Part shown: piece after piece, positions 10,591-19,063 of the stretch
How the letters are laid out: the number at the start of each line of letters is the position of its first letter
Position numbering within the stretch: position 1 is the first letter of the stretch
Assembly: GCF_028282165.1 (NCBI RefSeq)
Contig: NZ_JANQIM010000047.1
Span: 1 to 62,391, forward strand
DNA length: 62,391 nt
Direction: 5' to 3'
From: Winogradskyella sp.
Lineage (GTDB): Bacteria > Bacteroidota > Bacteroidia > Flavobacteriales > Flavobacteriaceae
Translations under genes and position numbers: made by a program
Notes under the pieces: model-generated
Databases searched by the model: none
Told to the model about the DNA's origin: nothing
Seen by the model: only the letters and a program-made list of their open reading frames with translations

Positions 10591-11355
10591 ATGAAACACT
10601 TATTCTTTATTATAGGTCTGTTATCTATTAACAGTCTTGTTTTTGGACAAACGCTTGAAGGTAAAGTGTATAATTCTAAATCGGTAGTAAAGGATATTAA
10701 AGTCTTAAACAAAACCCAAAACAGACTTACAGTCACTGATAAAGACGGTAATTTCAGTATTCCTGCAAAAGTGAACGACACCATTTCATTTCAGTCCTTA
10801 TTTTACCGTCCTAAAGAAGTGGTTTTAGATCAAACCCATTTTAATTCTATTAATGTTTTTGAAATAGAGGAAATTGTAAGTGAATTGGATGAAGTTAATA
10901 TTAAAGCAGAACCCGAACAACCTGTTTTTGAAGAAGAAACCTTTAATGAAGACCTTCAAAATTTAATTAAAGAAGACATTAAACGCAATCCGCACCTTTA
11001 TCAACCTCCTGGTGCAACTTATGGCGTAGACTTCATCTATCTTATTGGGCAAGTCGCAAAGCTTTTTAAGCGAAAACGACCTAAAGCCCCAACTTACAAA
11101 TCCCTAACCTATACACAAATAGATTCTTTATTTAGTAAAAGCACATTCTTTAACAAACGTTTGGTTACGGAAGATTTAAATATTCCAGAAGATAAAACAA
11201 AACTGTTTTTTGATTTTTGTGAAGCCAAGGGCATAAGTTCAGAATTATTGAAAGATGAAAAAAAGATGATGCTGTTAGAACAATTGGTTGTAAATAGCCA
11301 ATTGTTCTTAATCCTGCTCGAAGAATATGGTGAAGAGAAGACAACAAAAGATTAG
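10591..11355 (+). CDS. Secreted protein with a carboxypeptidase-like regulatory domain
   Basis: A 254-residue protein with a Sec signal peptide ending near FGQ (about 1-20). Residues 21-105 form one CarboxypepD_reg-like beta-sandwich (LEGKVYNSKSVVKDIKVLNK...TVTDKDGNFSIPAK), the module that usually precedes TonB-dependent receptors. The remainder is helical (ESL-rich 125-254) and not recognised. No barrel follows, so it is a periplasmic stand-alone member of a group common in flavobacteria. The 145 bases before it contain a TAGACTAG direct repeat and a T-run (around 10530) that may terminate the preceding operon. Confidence 0.7.
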   Translation: MKHLFFIIGLLSINSLVFGQTLEGKVYNSKSVVKDIKVLNKTQNRLTVTDKDGNFSIPAKVNDTISFQSLFYRPKEVVLDQTHFNSINVFEIEEIVSELDEVNIKAEPEQPVFEEETFNEDLQNLIKEDIKRNPHLYQPPGATYGVDFIYLIGQVAKLFKRKRPKAPTYKSLTYTQIDSLFSKSTFFNKRLVTEDLNIPEDKTKLFFDFCEAKGISSELLKDEKKMMLLEQLVVNSQLFLILLEEYGEEKTTKD

Positions 11356-11439
11356 CCTGTCATTCTTACGCCAGCTTGTTGCCATAACTTTAACTACTTA
11401 GGTGAAACCTGCAAGCAGAGGTACAATGTAGAAACAAAT

Positions 11440-11479
11440 ATGTTTCACATTACACTTCGACTGCGCTCAGTGTGACATA
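11440..11479. repeat. Dispersed imperfect palindromic repeat
   Basis: An intergenic stem-loop: TATGTTTCACA on the left pairs with TGTGACATA on the right, enclosing CACTTCGACTGCGCTCAGTG. The core is a type often scattered between flavobacterial genes. It lies between two plus-strand genes and has no T-run, so it is not a terminator. Confidence 0.5.
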
Positions 11480-11557
11480 ATCCTTTAATTAATACAAATA
11501 CATAATAATTCATAACTTCAAAAGTTATATTTTAGAGCCAAAATATATTTATCTTTT

Positions 11558-13129
11558 ATGAAGCGATTACTAGCGTTCTTTATTTGTTTAGGAATCATCG
11601 TGTTTTGGAGTTCTTGCCGTGAGGATTTTGAATTCTCACCGAGTACAGGAAACCTACAATTTGAAAGAGATACCATTTACCTAGATACTGTGTTTACAAA
11701 TATCGGTTCTAGTACCTATAACCTTAAGGTTTACAACCGAAGTGATGATGACATCGTCATCCCTACCATTCAGCTAGAAAATGGAACAAGCTCATTTTAT
11801 AGAATGAATGTTGATGGTACCACTGGACTAGAAGGAGCACAAGAAGGAAAGTTTTTCGAAAATATTGAACTTCTGGCTAATGATAGCTTATTCATATTTA
11901 TTGAAACAACCATAGACATAGAAACACTTTCAAACTCAGATACACAGTTTTTATATACAGACCGTATCCTGTTTGATTCGGGCAACAATCAACAAGATGT
12001 GGATTTGGTGACTTTAGTTAAAGATGCTATTTTCATATTTGCAGACAGAGATGAGGACACCAATATTATTGAAACCTTAACTTTTGATGTGGATGGGGAC
12101 GGCACACCTGATGAAACAACATTACAAGGACGTTTCCTCGAAAATGATGAGCTTACCTTTACTAACGAAAAACCCTATGTTATTTACGGCTATGCTGGTG
12201 TTGGCGCTGGACAAACCTTGACAATGGAACCTGGTGCTAGAGTGCATTTTCATGCTGACTCCGGAATTATAGTCACTCAAGGCGGTTCACTGAACATCAA
12301 TGGCGCATTAAGTACAGATCAAGATGTCTTAGAGAACGAAGTCATCCTGGAAGGTGATCGCTTAGAACCTGCTTTCTCAGAGGTTCCTGGTCAATGGGGA
12401 ACAATCTGGTTATTTAGTGGCAGCGAAAATAATACGATCAACTATGCAACTATAAAAAATGCAACCATTGGCATACTTTCAGAAGGTAATCAAGATGCTA
12501 CAAATGATAAATTGACCATAACCAATTCACAGATTTACAATTCTAGTGCTTTCGGAATATTAGGTAGGGCCACATCCATTTTAGCAGAAAATCTAGTCAT
12601 TAATAGAACAGGACAATCCTCTTTTGCAGGTACTTTTGGTGGAAAATACAATTTTACGCATTGTACCATTGCTAATTATTGGAACAATAGTTTTAGGGAT
12701 TTCCCATCCCTTTTACTAAATGATTTTATTGTCGATGAAAACAATACCATTTTCACTAATGACTTAACCGAAGCCAACTTCACTAATTGTATTATTTATG
12801 GCAATGATAATCCCGAATTTTTATTAGAAAATGAAGGAAATACTTTCAACTATAAATTTACCAATTGTTTGCTTCGTTTCGATAATGAAACTCTAAGTGG
12901 TACAGGAAATTATATGTTTAATGATACTGTATTCTATGAGAATAACGTATTCAATACAGATCCCAGGTTTGAAGACCCTTTTGAAAATCTTATGCGAATC
13001 GGAGAAGATTCTGGCGCAAATGGTATAGCTCTACCTTTAATCCCTTCAGGTTTTGATTTACTCAGTAATCCAAGGGATAACATAGAACCAGATGCCGGTG
13101 CTTATGAAAGTATTACTTTAGAGGATTAG
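11558..13129 (+). CDS. Surface lipoprotein with a right-handed beta-helix
   Basis: A 523-residue lipoprotein (lipobox WSSC). The N-terminal part (about 25-150) resembles an Ig-like/ASPM-type domain (FERDTIYLDTVFTNIGSSTY). A DxDGDGTPDE loop (near 184) suggests a calcium site. From about 210 to 480 short strands ending in N/T-rich turns (NNTINYATIKNATIGILS, LTITNSQIYNSSAFGILG, NFTHCTIANYW) form a parallel beta-helix, as in polysaccharide-binding or lyase-like proteins. No clear catalytic residues can be assigned. It ends with PDAGAYES, usual for this family. It is probably outer-membrane anchored; ligand unknown. Confidence 0.75.
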   Translation: MKRLLAFFICLGIIVFWSSCREDFEFSPSTGNLQFERDTIYLDTVFTNIGSSTYNLKVYNRSDDDIVIPTIQLENGTSSFYRMNVDGTTGLEGAQEGKFFENIELLANDSLFIFIETTIDIETLSNSDTQFLYTDRILFDSGNNQQDVDLVTLVKDAIFIFADRDEDTNIIETLTFDVDGDGTPDETTLQGRFLENDELTFTNEKPYVIYGYAGVGAGQTLTMEPGARVHFHADSGIIVTQGGSLNINGALSTDQDVLENEVILEGDRLEPAFSEVPGQWGTIWLFSGSENNTINYATIKNATIGILSEGNQDATNDKLTITNSQIYNSSAFGILGRATSILAENLVINRTGQSSFAGTFGGKYNFTHCTIANYWNNSFRDFPSLLLNDFIVDENNTIFTNDLTEANFTNCIIYGNDNPEFLLENEGNTFNYKFTNCLLRFDNETLSGTGNYMFNDTVFYENNVFNTDPRFEDPFENLMRIGEDSGANGIALPLIPSGFDLLSNPRDNIEPDAGAYESITLED

Positions 13130-13205
13130 GTAACTAATTGAAATATTATTACTGTTTCTCTAAAAAACGATCTGTAGGTATTATTATGAATATTATCGTC
13201 AATGC

Positions 13206-14480
13206 TTAAGCATTGAACAAAGGTCTGCCGCCCATTAATTCATTTACTTTTTCAGCAACACCTTCTAAAACGGTTTCATTATCATGATTGTTGATGACCT
13301 CGTCAATTAAATCTACAATATAACTCATGTCGTTTTCTTTAAGACCTCTTGTGGTAATCGCTGGTGTACCAATTCTAATTCCAGACGTTACAAAAGGCGA
13401 CTCTGTATCAAATGGCACCATGTTTTTATTGACCGTAATATCAGCCTTAACTAAGGCATTCTCAGCGTCTTTCCCTGTGATATTTTTGTTACGTAAATCG
13501 ATCAGCATCATATGGTTGTCCGTTCCACCAGAGATTAAGTGATAATCCTTGGCGACAAAAGCTTTTGCCATAGCATCGGCATTGTGCTTAACTCTTAGCA
13601 TGTAATGCATAAATTCGTCCGTTAAAGCTTCACCAAAGGCAATGGCCTTGGCAGCAATGACGTGTTCTAAAGGACCACCTTGATTACCAGGAAAAACACC
13701 AGAATCTAATAATCCAGACATCTTGCGAAGCTTTCCACTTTTTAAGGTAATGCCAAACGGATTATCTATATTCTCACCCATTAGTATCATGCCGCCTCTA
13801 GGTCCTCTCAACGTTTTGTGCGTGGTAGTAGTTACAACATGACAGTGCGGCATCGGATCATTGAGAATACCCTTTGCTATTAATCCAGCTGGATGCGAAA
13901 TATCCGCTAGTAAAATAGCACCAACATTATCGGCAACTTCCCTAAACTTAGCAAAGTCCATATCACGAGAATAGGCAGATGCACCAGCAATGATCAATTT
14001 AGGGCGTTCTTTTTCGGCAACATCAGATAACATGTCATAATCAATATAACCTGTATCTTTTTTTACACCATAAAATGTAGGACGATATAATTTCCCTGAA
14101 AAATTAACCGAAGAACCATGAGTAAGGTGTCCACCATGTGATAAATCGAATCCTAAAATAGTATCACCTGGCTTAAGGCAAGCATGAAATACAGCAGTAT
14201 TGGCTTGGCTACCTGAATGTGGCTGAACATTGGCATAAGCGGCACCAAACAAGGCTTTTGCTCTATCTATGGCAACACGTTCAACTTCGTCTACAACTTC
14301 ACAACCACCATAATAACGCTTCCCAGGATAACCCTCCGCATACTTGTTTGTAAGGACAGAGCCTGTAGCTTCCATAACTTGGTCACTAGCAAAATTTTCT
14401 GAAGCGATTAATTCTATACCTTCCAATTGGCGTTCTCTTTCAGCATCTATAAGTTCAAAGATTTGTTCGTCGCGTTGCAT
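13206..14480 (-). CDS. glyA: Serine hydroxymethyltransferase
   Basis: A 424-residue PLP enzyme interconverting serine and glycine with transfer of a one-carbon unit to tetrahydrofolate. The family start [10 protein letters not shown] and [18 protein letters not shown] are present; the PLP lysine is Lys222 in [14 protein letters not shown]. Length and all blocks are normal. The start is ATG 14480. It is divergent from fahA, with each gene having a perfect -7 box in the 112-base gap. It is convergent with the beta-helix gene, with no obvious terminator in the 76-base gap. Confidence 0.98.
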   Translation of the reverse strand: MQRDEQIFELIDAERERQLEGIELIASENFASDQVMEATGSVLTNKYAEGYPGKRYYGGCEVVDEVERVAIDRAKALFGAAYANVQPHSGSQANTAVFHACLKPGDTILGFDLSHGGHLTHGSSVNFSGKLYRPTFYGVKKDTGYIDYDMLSDVAEKERPKLIIAGASAYSRDMDFAKFREVADNVGAILLADISHPAGLIAKGILNDPMPHCHVVTTTTHKTLRGPRGGMILMGENIDNPFGITLKSGKLRKMSGLLDSGVFPGNQGGPLEHVIAAKAIAFGEALTDEFMHYMLRVKHNADAMAKAFVAKDYHLISGGTDNHMMLIDLRNKNITGKDAENALVKADITVNKNMVPFDTESPFVTSGIRIGTPAITTRGLKENDMSYIVDLIDEVINNHDNETVLEGVAEKVNELMGGRPLFNA

Positions 14481-14507
14481 AAATTATCTCTATAGTTAAA
14501 TGAGCAT

Positions 14508-14515
14508 CAAAAATA
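14508..14515 (-). promoter_or_regulatory. -7 promoter box for glyA
   Basis: On the minus strand TATTTTTG matches TAnnTTTG perfectly, 27 bases before the glyA ATG. Confidence 0.6.
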
Positions 14516-14547
14516 CTAAAACATTAGTTTTAATATTAAAAATTATG

Positions 14548-14555
14548 TAGGTTTG
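14548..14555 (+). promoter_or_regulatory. -7 promoter box for fahA
   Basis: TAGGTTTG matches TAnnTTTG perfectly, 37 bases before the fahA ATG. It is back to back with the glyA box, 32 bases apart. Confidence 0.6.
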
Positions 14556-14592
14556 AATAGAAATTAATGAACATTTAATCAACAATAAAACT

Positions 14593-15885
14593 ATGCCATT
14601 ATCAGCCAATAACCCAAATAGAACATCATGGTTATACGTCAATAAATACTCGGATTTTCCTATTCAGAATATTCCTTTCGGTGTTTTTCTCACCAGAGAA
14701 GACATCATTACCATAGGAACACGAATAGGTGATACGGCCATAGACCTTGGGGCATTACATCAATTGGGTTATTTTGATGGTATTCCTTTAACGGATGATA
14801 TTTTTCTTCAGGATTCATTAAATGATTTTATTGCTGATGGACGTAAAACGTGGCGAGCTGTCCGTAACCGTGTGGCGGAAATTTTTGATTCTAATAATGA
14901 AACGCTTAAGAACAATACCAAACATAAAGAGATCATTTGTTTTCGATTAGATGAAATTGAAATGCAAATGCCAATTCACGTTGGTGATTATACGGATTTC
15001 TACTCCAGTAAAGAACACGCCACAAATGTGGGTTCTATGTTTAGGGATCCCGATAATGCCCTTATGCCAAATTGGTTGCACATTCCTGTAGGTTATCACG
15101 GCCGTAGTTCCTCGATTGTAACGACACATATCCCTATTCACAGACCACAAGGACAAACATTACCTGAAGGCACCAACCAACCTGTATTTGGCCCAAGTAA
15201 ACTGGTCGATTTTGAATTGGAAATGGCCTTTATTACAACGGCTGCTAACGATTTGGGAGAACCCATTCCAGTGGAAGAAGCTGAAGAATACATTTTCGGA
15301 TTAGTGGTATTTAACGATTGGTCTGCAAGAGATATACAAAAATGGGAATATGTACCTCTCGGTCCATTCTTAGGAAAGAATTTTGCCTCTGCCACGTCAC
15401 CCTGGATTGTGACGCTTGATGCGCTCGAACCGTTTAGAGTAGAAAGTCCAAAACAAGATCCTAAACCTCTCGCCTATTTACAAACTAAAGGCAAACACAG
15501 CTTCGATATTCATTTAGAAGCGGGCATTATCCCTAAAGGTGGAAAAGAAACTACTGTTTGTAAAACCAACTTTAAATATATGTACTGGAATATGGCACAG
15601 CAATTAGCGCATCATACGGTTAATGGTTGTCCAGTAAATGCTGGTGATATGATGGGTAGCGGTACCATTTCTGGCCCAACTGAAGATTCCTACGGTTCTA
15701 TGTTAGAATTGACCTGGAAAGGCACAAAACCCATTAAAATGAAAGATGGTACTGAGCGTAAGTTCATTAATGATTATGATACCGTAGTTATGCGAGGTTA
15801 CTGTGAAAATGATGATGTTCGTATCGGTTTTGGACAAGTAAAAACACAGTTGCTTCCGGTGTTTAATTCGAAAAAGAAGAAATAA
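14593..15885 (+). CDS. fahA: Fumarylacetoacetase
   Basis: A 430-residue enzyme of the last step of tyrosine degradation: fumarylacetoacetate to fumarate and acetoacetate. It has the N-terminal SH3-like domain and the FAH fold. The metal and catalytic set can be matched to the animal enzyme: Asp135 and His142 in YTDFYSSKEHATN, Glu208 and Glu210 in FELEMAF, and Asp242 in NDWSARDIQ. The block PVGYHGRSSSIV is typical. Full length. The other tyrosine catabolism genes are not in the window. Confidence 0.97.
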   Translation: MPLSANNPNRTSWLYVNKYSDFPIQNIPFGVFLTREDIITIGTRIGDTAIDLGALHQLGYFDGIPLTDDIFLQDSLNDFIADGRKTWRAVRNRVAEIFDSNNETLKNNTKHKEIICFRLDEIEMQMPIHVGDYTDFYSSKEHATNVGSMFRDPDNALMPNWLHIPVGYHGRSSSIVTTHIPIHRPQGQTLPEGTNQPVFGPSKLVDFELEMAFITTAANDLGEPIPVEEAEEYIFGLVVFNDWSARDIQKWEYVPLGPFLGKNFASATSPWIVTLDALEPFRVESPKQDPKPLAYLQTKGKHSFDIHLEAGIIPKGGKETTVCKTNFKYMYWNMAQQLAHHTVNGCPVNAGDMMGSGTISGPTEDSYGSMLELTWKGTKPIKMKDGTERKFINDYDTVVMRGYCENDDVRIGFGQVKTQLLPVFNSKKKK

Positions 15886-15910
15886 TTTGAAGTACTAAGA
15901 TATAAGAAAG

Positions 15911-15943
15911 AAGCTCAAAGTTGTTATCAATTTCGAGCTTTTG
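15911..15943 (+). terminator. Terminator of fahA
   Basis: AAGCTC (15911-15916) pairs with GAGCTT (15935-15940), extended by two or three further pairs, and a short T-run follows. The loop is long (about 18 bases), so strength is uncertain. Confidence 0.5.
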
Positions 15944-15964
15944 TCATTCTGCCTATTTCCCAAG

Positions 15965-16034
15965 TACTGATTACTGATTACTGCCTACTTCTTACTTCTT
16001 ACTGCCTACTGCGTCCTGATTACTAATTACTGCT
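15965..16034. repeat. Ten tandem heptanucleotides, TACTNNN
   Basis: Ten consecutive 7-base units run without a break: TACTGAT twice, TACTGCC, TACTTCT twice, TACTGCC, TACTGCG, TCCTGAT, TACTAAT, TACTGCT. Nine of ten begin with TACT and one with TCCT. It lies between the fahA terminator and the next gene, 94 bases before its ATG, with no coding potential of its own. It resembles the short tandem heptanucleotide repeats known from cyanobacteria. Confidence 0.85.
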
Positions 16035-16127
16035 TCTCAACATTGCAAACAATTAATAATCAGCATTATAAAAAACTTGGCATAGTACTTGGTTTATACT
16101 TCGTATAACCTTAAATAATACAAGATT

Positions 16128-17309
16128 ATGAAACGATTTTTACTTTTAACAGTCCTTGTTTCGGTACTCGTATCTTGTAGTGCCAAAAAACAAATCGAAC
16201 AAGCCATTAGTCATGGTAACTATGATGAAGCCATAGCTGATGCCCTACGAAAGCTAGAGAACAACAAAGACAAAAAGCGTAAGCAAGCTTATGTAGTAAT
16301 GCTAAAGGATGCTTACGATAAAGTCTTAGCGGAAGATTTGGCACAAATTGCGCATCTAAAAGAAGATGGCAATCCTGAGTTATACAGAACCATTTACGAA
16401 GCCTACACAGATCTGGAAGCTAGACAAAATGCTATAAAACGTGTGATGCCATTGAGAATTGAAGGTAGAACCATACACTTTTCCTTTAATGATTATAGTA
16501 GCGAATTGGTAGAATACAGGTATAAAACCTCTGATTTTTTAATGGACAAGGCCTTGGATTTATTGGACACCGAAGATAAATTCAATGCTCGTGAAGCCTA
16601 TAGGCTGTTTGATTATGTGGACAATATCAATCCAAATTTTGAAGACGTCAGAGCCTTAATGCAAGAAGCCCATGCTACGGGTATGGATTATGTCCATGTG
16701 TCTATAAAGAACCAAACCCATCAAATTATACCGCAACGATTGGAGGCTGAGCTTTTGGATTTCAATACTTACGGACTAAATCAGTTTTGGACTACTTATC
16801 ACGCCAATGCTGATACAAATATCGATTACGATTTTGCGATGGAGCTACAACTAAAGCGTATTAATATATCACCAGAACGTATTAACGAGAGGCAGTTGTT
16901 GAGAGAACGCGACATTGTTGATGGTTGGGAATACGTGTTGGACGAAAACGGAAATGTGGCCAAGGACAGCTTGGGCAATGACATTAAGGTCGATAGAATT
17001 GTAAATGTGAGAGCACGTTTTTTTGAAGTGCTACAGACCAAATCCGCACAAGTGGTAGCTGAAGTGGTATATAAAGATCTTAAGCAAAATCAGGTGATTG
17101 ATGCTTTTCCGATTGATAGTGGCTTTACTTTTGAGAATGTCTTTGGACGATTTAGAGGCGACCGAAGAGCGTTAAACAGAAATGACAGAGCGCTATTGGG
17201 ACAAGATCAAATTGCCTTCCCATCCGATGAGCAAATGGTCTACGACTCTGGTGAAGATTTAAAGTTACAACTAAAGAACATCATTAGCCGCTATAGGTTG
17301 AATAGTTAA
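16128..17309 (+). CDS. Hypothetical lipoprotein with helical repeats
   Basis: A 393-residue lipoprotein (lipobox VLVSC, followed by SAKK). The first 190 residues are helical, in TPR-like pairs (YDEAIADALRKLENNKDKKRKQAYVVMLKDAYDKVL, written here only as its start YDEAIADALRKLE). The second half (200-393) is a beta-rich domain with WEYVLDENGNVAKDSLGND. I do not recognise a named family; similar lipoproteins are widespread and uncharacterised in flavobacteria. It is probably a periplasmic outer-membrane-anchored protein. It is monocistronic, with a strong terminator 20 bases after the stop. Confidence 0.7.
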   Translation: MKRFLLLTVLVSVLVSCSAKKQIEQAISHGNYDEAIADALRKLENNKDKKRKQAYVVMLKDAYDKVLAEDLAQIAHLKEDGNPELYRTIYEAYTDLEARQNAIKRVMPLRIEGRTIHFSFNDYSSELVEYRYKTSDFLMDKALDLLDTEDKFNAREAYRLFDYVDNINPNFEDVRALMQEAHATGMDYVHVSIKNQTHQIIPQRLEAELLDFNTYGLNQFWTTYHANADTNIDYDFAMELQLKRINISPERINERQLLRERDIVDGWEYVLDENGNVAKDSLGNDIKVDRIVNVRARFFEVLQTKSAQVVAEVVYKDLKQNQVIDAFPIDSGFTFENVFGRFRGDRRALNRNDRALLGQDQIAFPSDEQMVYDSGEDLKLQLKNIISRYRLNS

Positions 17310-17329
17310 TAAATAAAAAAACCTCTCAC

Positions 17330-17366
17330 ATTTCGACAAGCTCAATGACCGTGAGAGGTTTTTTTT
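17330..17366 (+). terminator. Strong terminator whose loop carries a dispersed repeat core
   Basis: CCTCTCAC (17332-17339) and GTGAGAGG (17351-17358) form a perfect 8-bp stem followed by eight T. The loop reads like the TTTCGACAAGCTCAATGACC repeat core seen between many flavobacterial genes. The remaining intergenic space to 17638 is AT-rich and shows nothing else that I can name. Confidence 0.85.
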
Positions 17367-17638
17367 ACCTATAGTTCAATAACCAACAAAGTTTGGACTT
17401 TATGGTTAATCAACCTATATATGTCTAATGGTAAATATCTATCTTTTATAACATTGAATGGTTCCTACGTTAATATCAAGTAGCTTGTAAAACCTTTTTT
17501 GTTATCGATTTAATGTTTCTAAATAAGACCAATATTTTCATTGGGTTTTAAACATGGAAACATAAAAAATTTCGTTCTGCGCAAGTTTTTTTTCCCTTCT
17601 TCATCTAAATCTATATACAACTAATATCAATATAAAAA

Positions 17639-18928
17639 ATGAACAAAATGATGAATAGAAGAAATTATTTCGCCATGTTATTTGTAGTATTGGTTCTAAA
17701 CTCTTGCTCAACAGACGATGAATCTAATGCCACTACTAATACCACTACAGAAAACCTCCCTGAGATATCGGGTTACCCCATTGTGAGTACAGAGCAAACT
17801 CTGTCTTATAATAATACAGGCATCATTTCCTCACCCTCCTCTGGTTCTGATTTTTTTGGTCAAAACGCCAACTATTTGGGTACGAGAGCGAACTATGAAG
17901 ACAATGGTGATGGCACGGTCACCGATATGGTCACAGGCTTAATGTGGACGCAAAGTCCTGACCTCAATGATGATGGTGTTATCGACAACAACGACAAAAT
18001 ATCGCAAACAGATGCCGAAAGTGGTGCAGTCACCAGCACTTTTGCAGGCTATGATGATTGGAGATTACCAACGATAAAAGAATTGTACTCTTTGGCTATG
18101 TTCTATGGTGCTGAACCTGAGGTATTAGCTACCGAACAAGGAAATGCCGTACCCTATATCGATACTGACGTGTTTGAATTTGCCTATGGTGACCTAAATG
18201 CTGGTGAACGAATTATTGATGCGCAATTCGCCTCATCTACCATCTACACAAGTACAACCATGAACGGTGATAGGACCATGTTTGGTTTTAACTTCGCAGA
18301 TGGCAGAATAAAGGGGTATCCTACCGACTTTAATCCTATAAGTCCAGGTGAATCTAATAGGTTTTATGTACTTTATGTAAGAGGGAATACTTCTTATGGG
18401 AGCAACACCTTTTCTAATAATGGAGATGGTACCATTACCGATAATGCTACTGGACTCATGTGGAAGCAAGATGATGAGGGAACTGACATGTTATGGGAAG
18501 ATGCTCTCGCCTATGCGGAAGATCATGAGTTTGGAGGCTATTCAGATTGGAGACTACCGGATGCCAAGGAACTGCAAAGTATTATCGATTATTCACGATC
18601 GCCTGCAACGACCAATTCGGCTGCTATAGATGGAATATTTAATTCCACACAGATTACCAATGAAGCTGGACAAGACGATTACCCAATGTATTGGACGAGT
18701 ACAACGTTTAGCACCACATCACAAGCTAGTGGTACCTATGCCATTTATCTCTGCTTTGGGCGAGCCATGGGCTTTATTAATGGTGACTGGTTAGATGTAC
18801 ATGGTGCTGGTGCTCAAAGAAGCGATCCAAAAACTGGGAATCCAGATGATTATCCCGAAGGACATGGTCCACAAGGTGACGCTATCCGTATCAGTAACTT
18901 TATCCGTTTGGTTAGGAATGTGAATTGA
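17639..18928 (+). CDS. DUF1566 lipoprotein with two lectin-like modules
   Basis: A 429-residue lipoprotein (lipobox LNSC). Two copies of the DUF1566 module follow: residues about 80-245 (NGDGTVTDMVTGLMWTQ...YDDWRLPTIKELYSL) and about 258-425 (NGDGTITDNATGLMWKQ...YSDWRLPDAKELQSI), both ending with an LYVRG or IRLVR strand. DUF1566 is related to the C-type-lectin/FGE fold and is found in surface proteins that bind ligands. DDDGV-type loops suggest calcium sites. No reverse transcriptase or template repeat for diversification is nearby. A clear terminator follows. Confidence 0.85.
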   Translation: MNKMMNRRNYFAMLFVVLVLNSCSTDDESNATTNTTTENLPEISGYPIVSTEQTLSYNNTGIISSPSSGSDFFGQNANYLGTRANYEDNGDGTVTDMVTGLMWTQSPDLNDDGVIDNNDKISQTDAESGAVTSTFAGYDDWRLPTIKELYSLAMFYGAEPEVLATEQGNAVPYIDTDVFEFAYGDLNAGERIIDAQFASSTIYTSTTMNGDRTMFGFNFADGRIKGYPTDFNPISPGESNRFYVLYVRGNTSYGSNTFSNNGDGTITDNATGLMWKQDDEGTDMLWEDALAYAEDHEFGGYSDWRLPDAKELQSIIDYSRSPATTNSAAIDGIFNSTQITNEAGQDDYPMYWTSTTFSTTSQASGTYAIYLCFGRAMGFINGDWLDVHGAGAQRSDPKTGNPDDYPEGHGPQGDAIRISNFIRLVRNVN

Positions 18929-18949
18929 TTGATAAGCGATAACTTGATA

Positions 18950-18981
18950 AAAAAAGCCTCTCAAAATGAGAGGTTTTTTAT
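18950..18981 (+). terminator. Terminator of the DUF1566 gene, possibly bidirectional
   Basis: CCTCTC and GAGAGG (18958-18973 region) form a short stem with a 5-base loop; a run of T follows and a run of A precedes, so it could also serve the minus-strand gene ending at 19064. Confidence 0.8.
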
Positions 18982-19063
18982 TCTAATAAAAGAAGTTAGG
19001 TTTTAAATTCTTAGAAATCCATACGTAGAACTACGTAATTTAGAAGCAGCTTTAATAACAAAC

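Noticed and set aside
15965..16034. Tandem repeats considered as a CRISPR array
   Set aside because: Units are contiguous 7-mers without spacers and no cas gene is in the window.
17639..18928. DUF1566 (lectin-like) protein considered as the target of a diversity-generating retroelement
   Set aside because: No reverse transcriptase, no adenine-rich variable/template repeat pair and no accessory gene were seen nearby.
19022..19037. TACGTAG-AA-CTACGTA hairpin considered as a terminator
   Set aside because: Two-base loop and no T-run; the bidirectional terminator at 18950-18981 already serves this gap.
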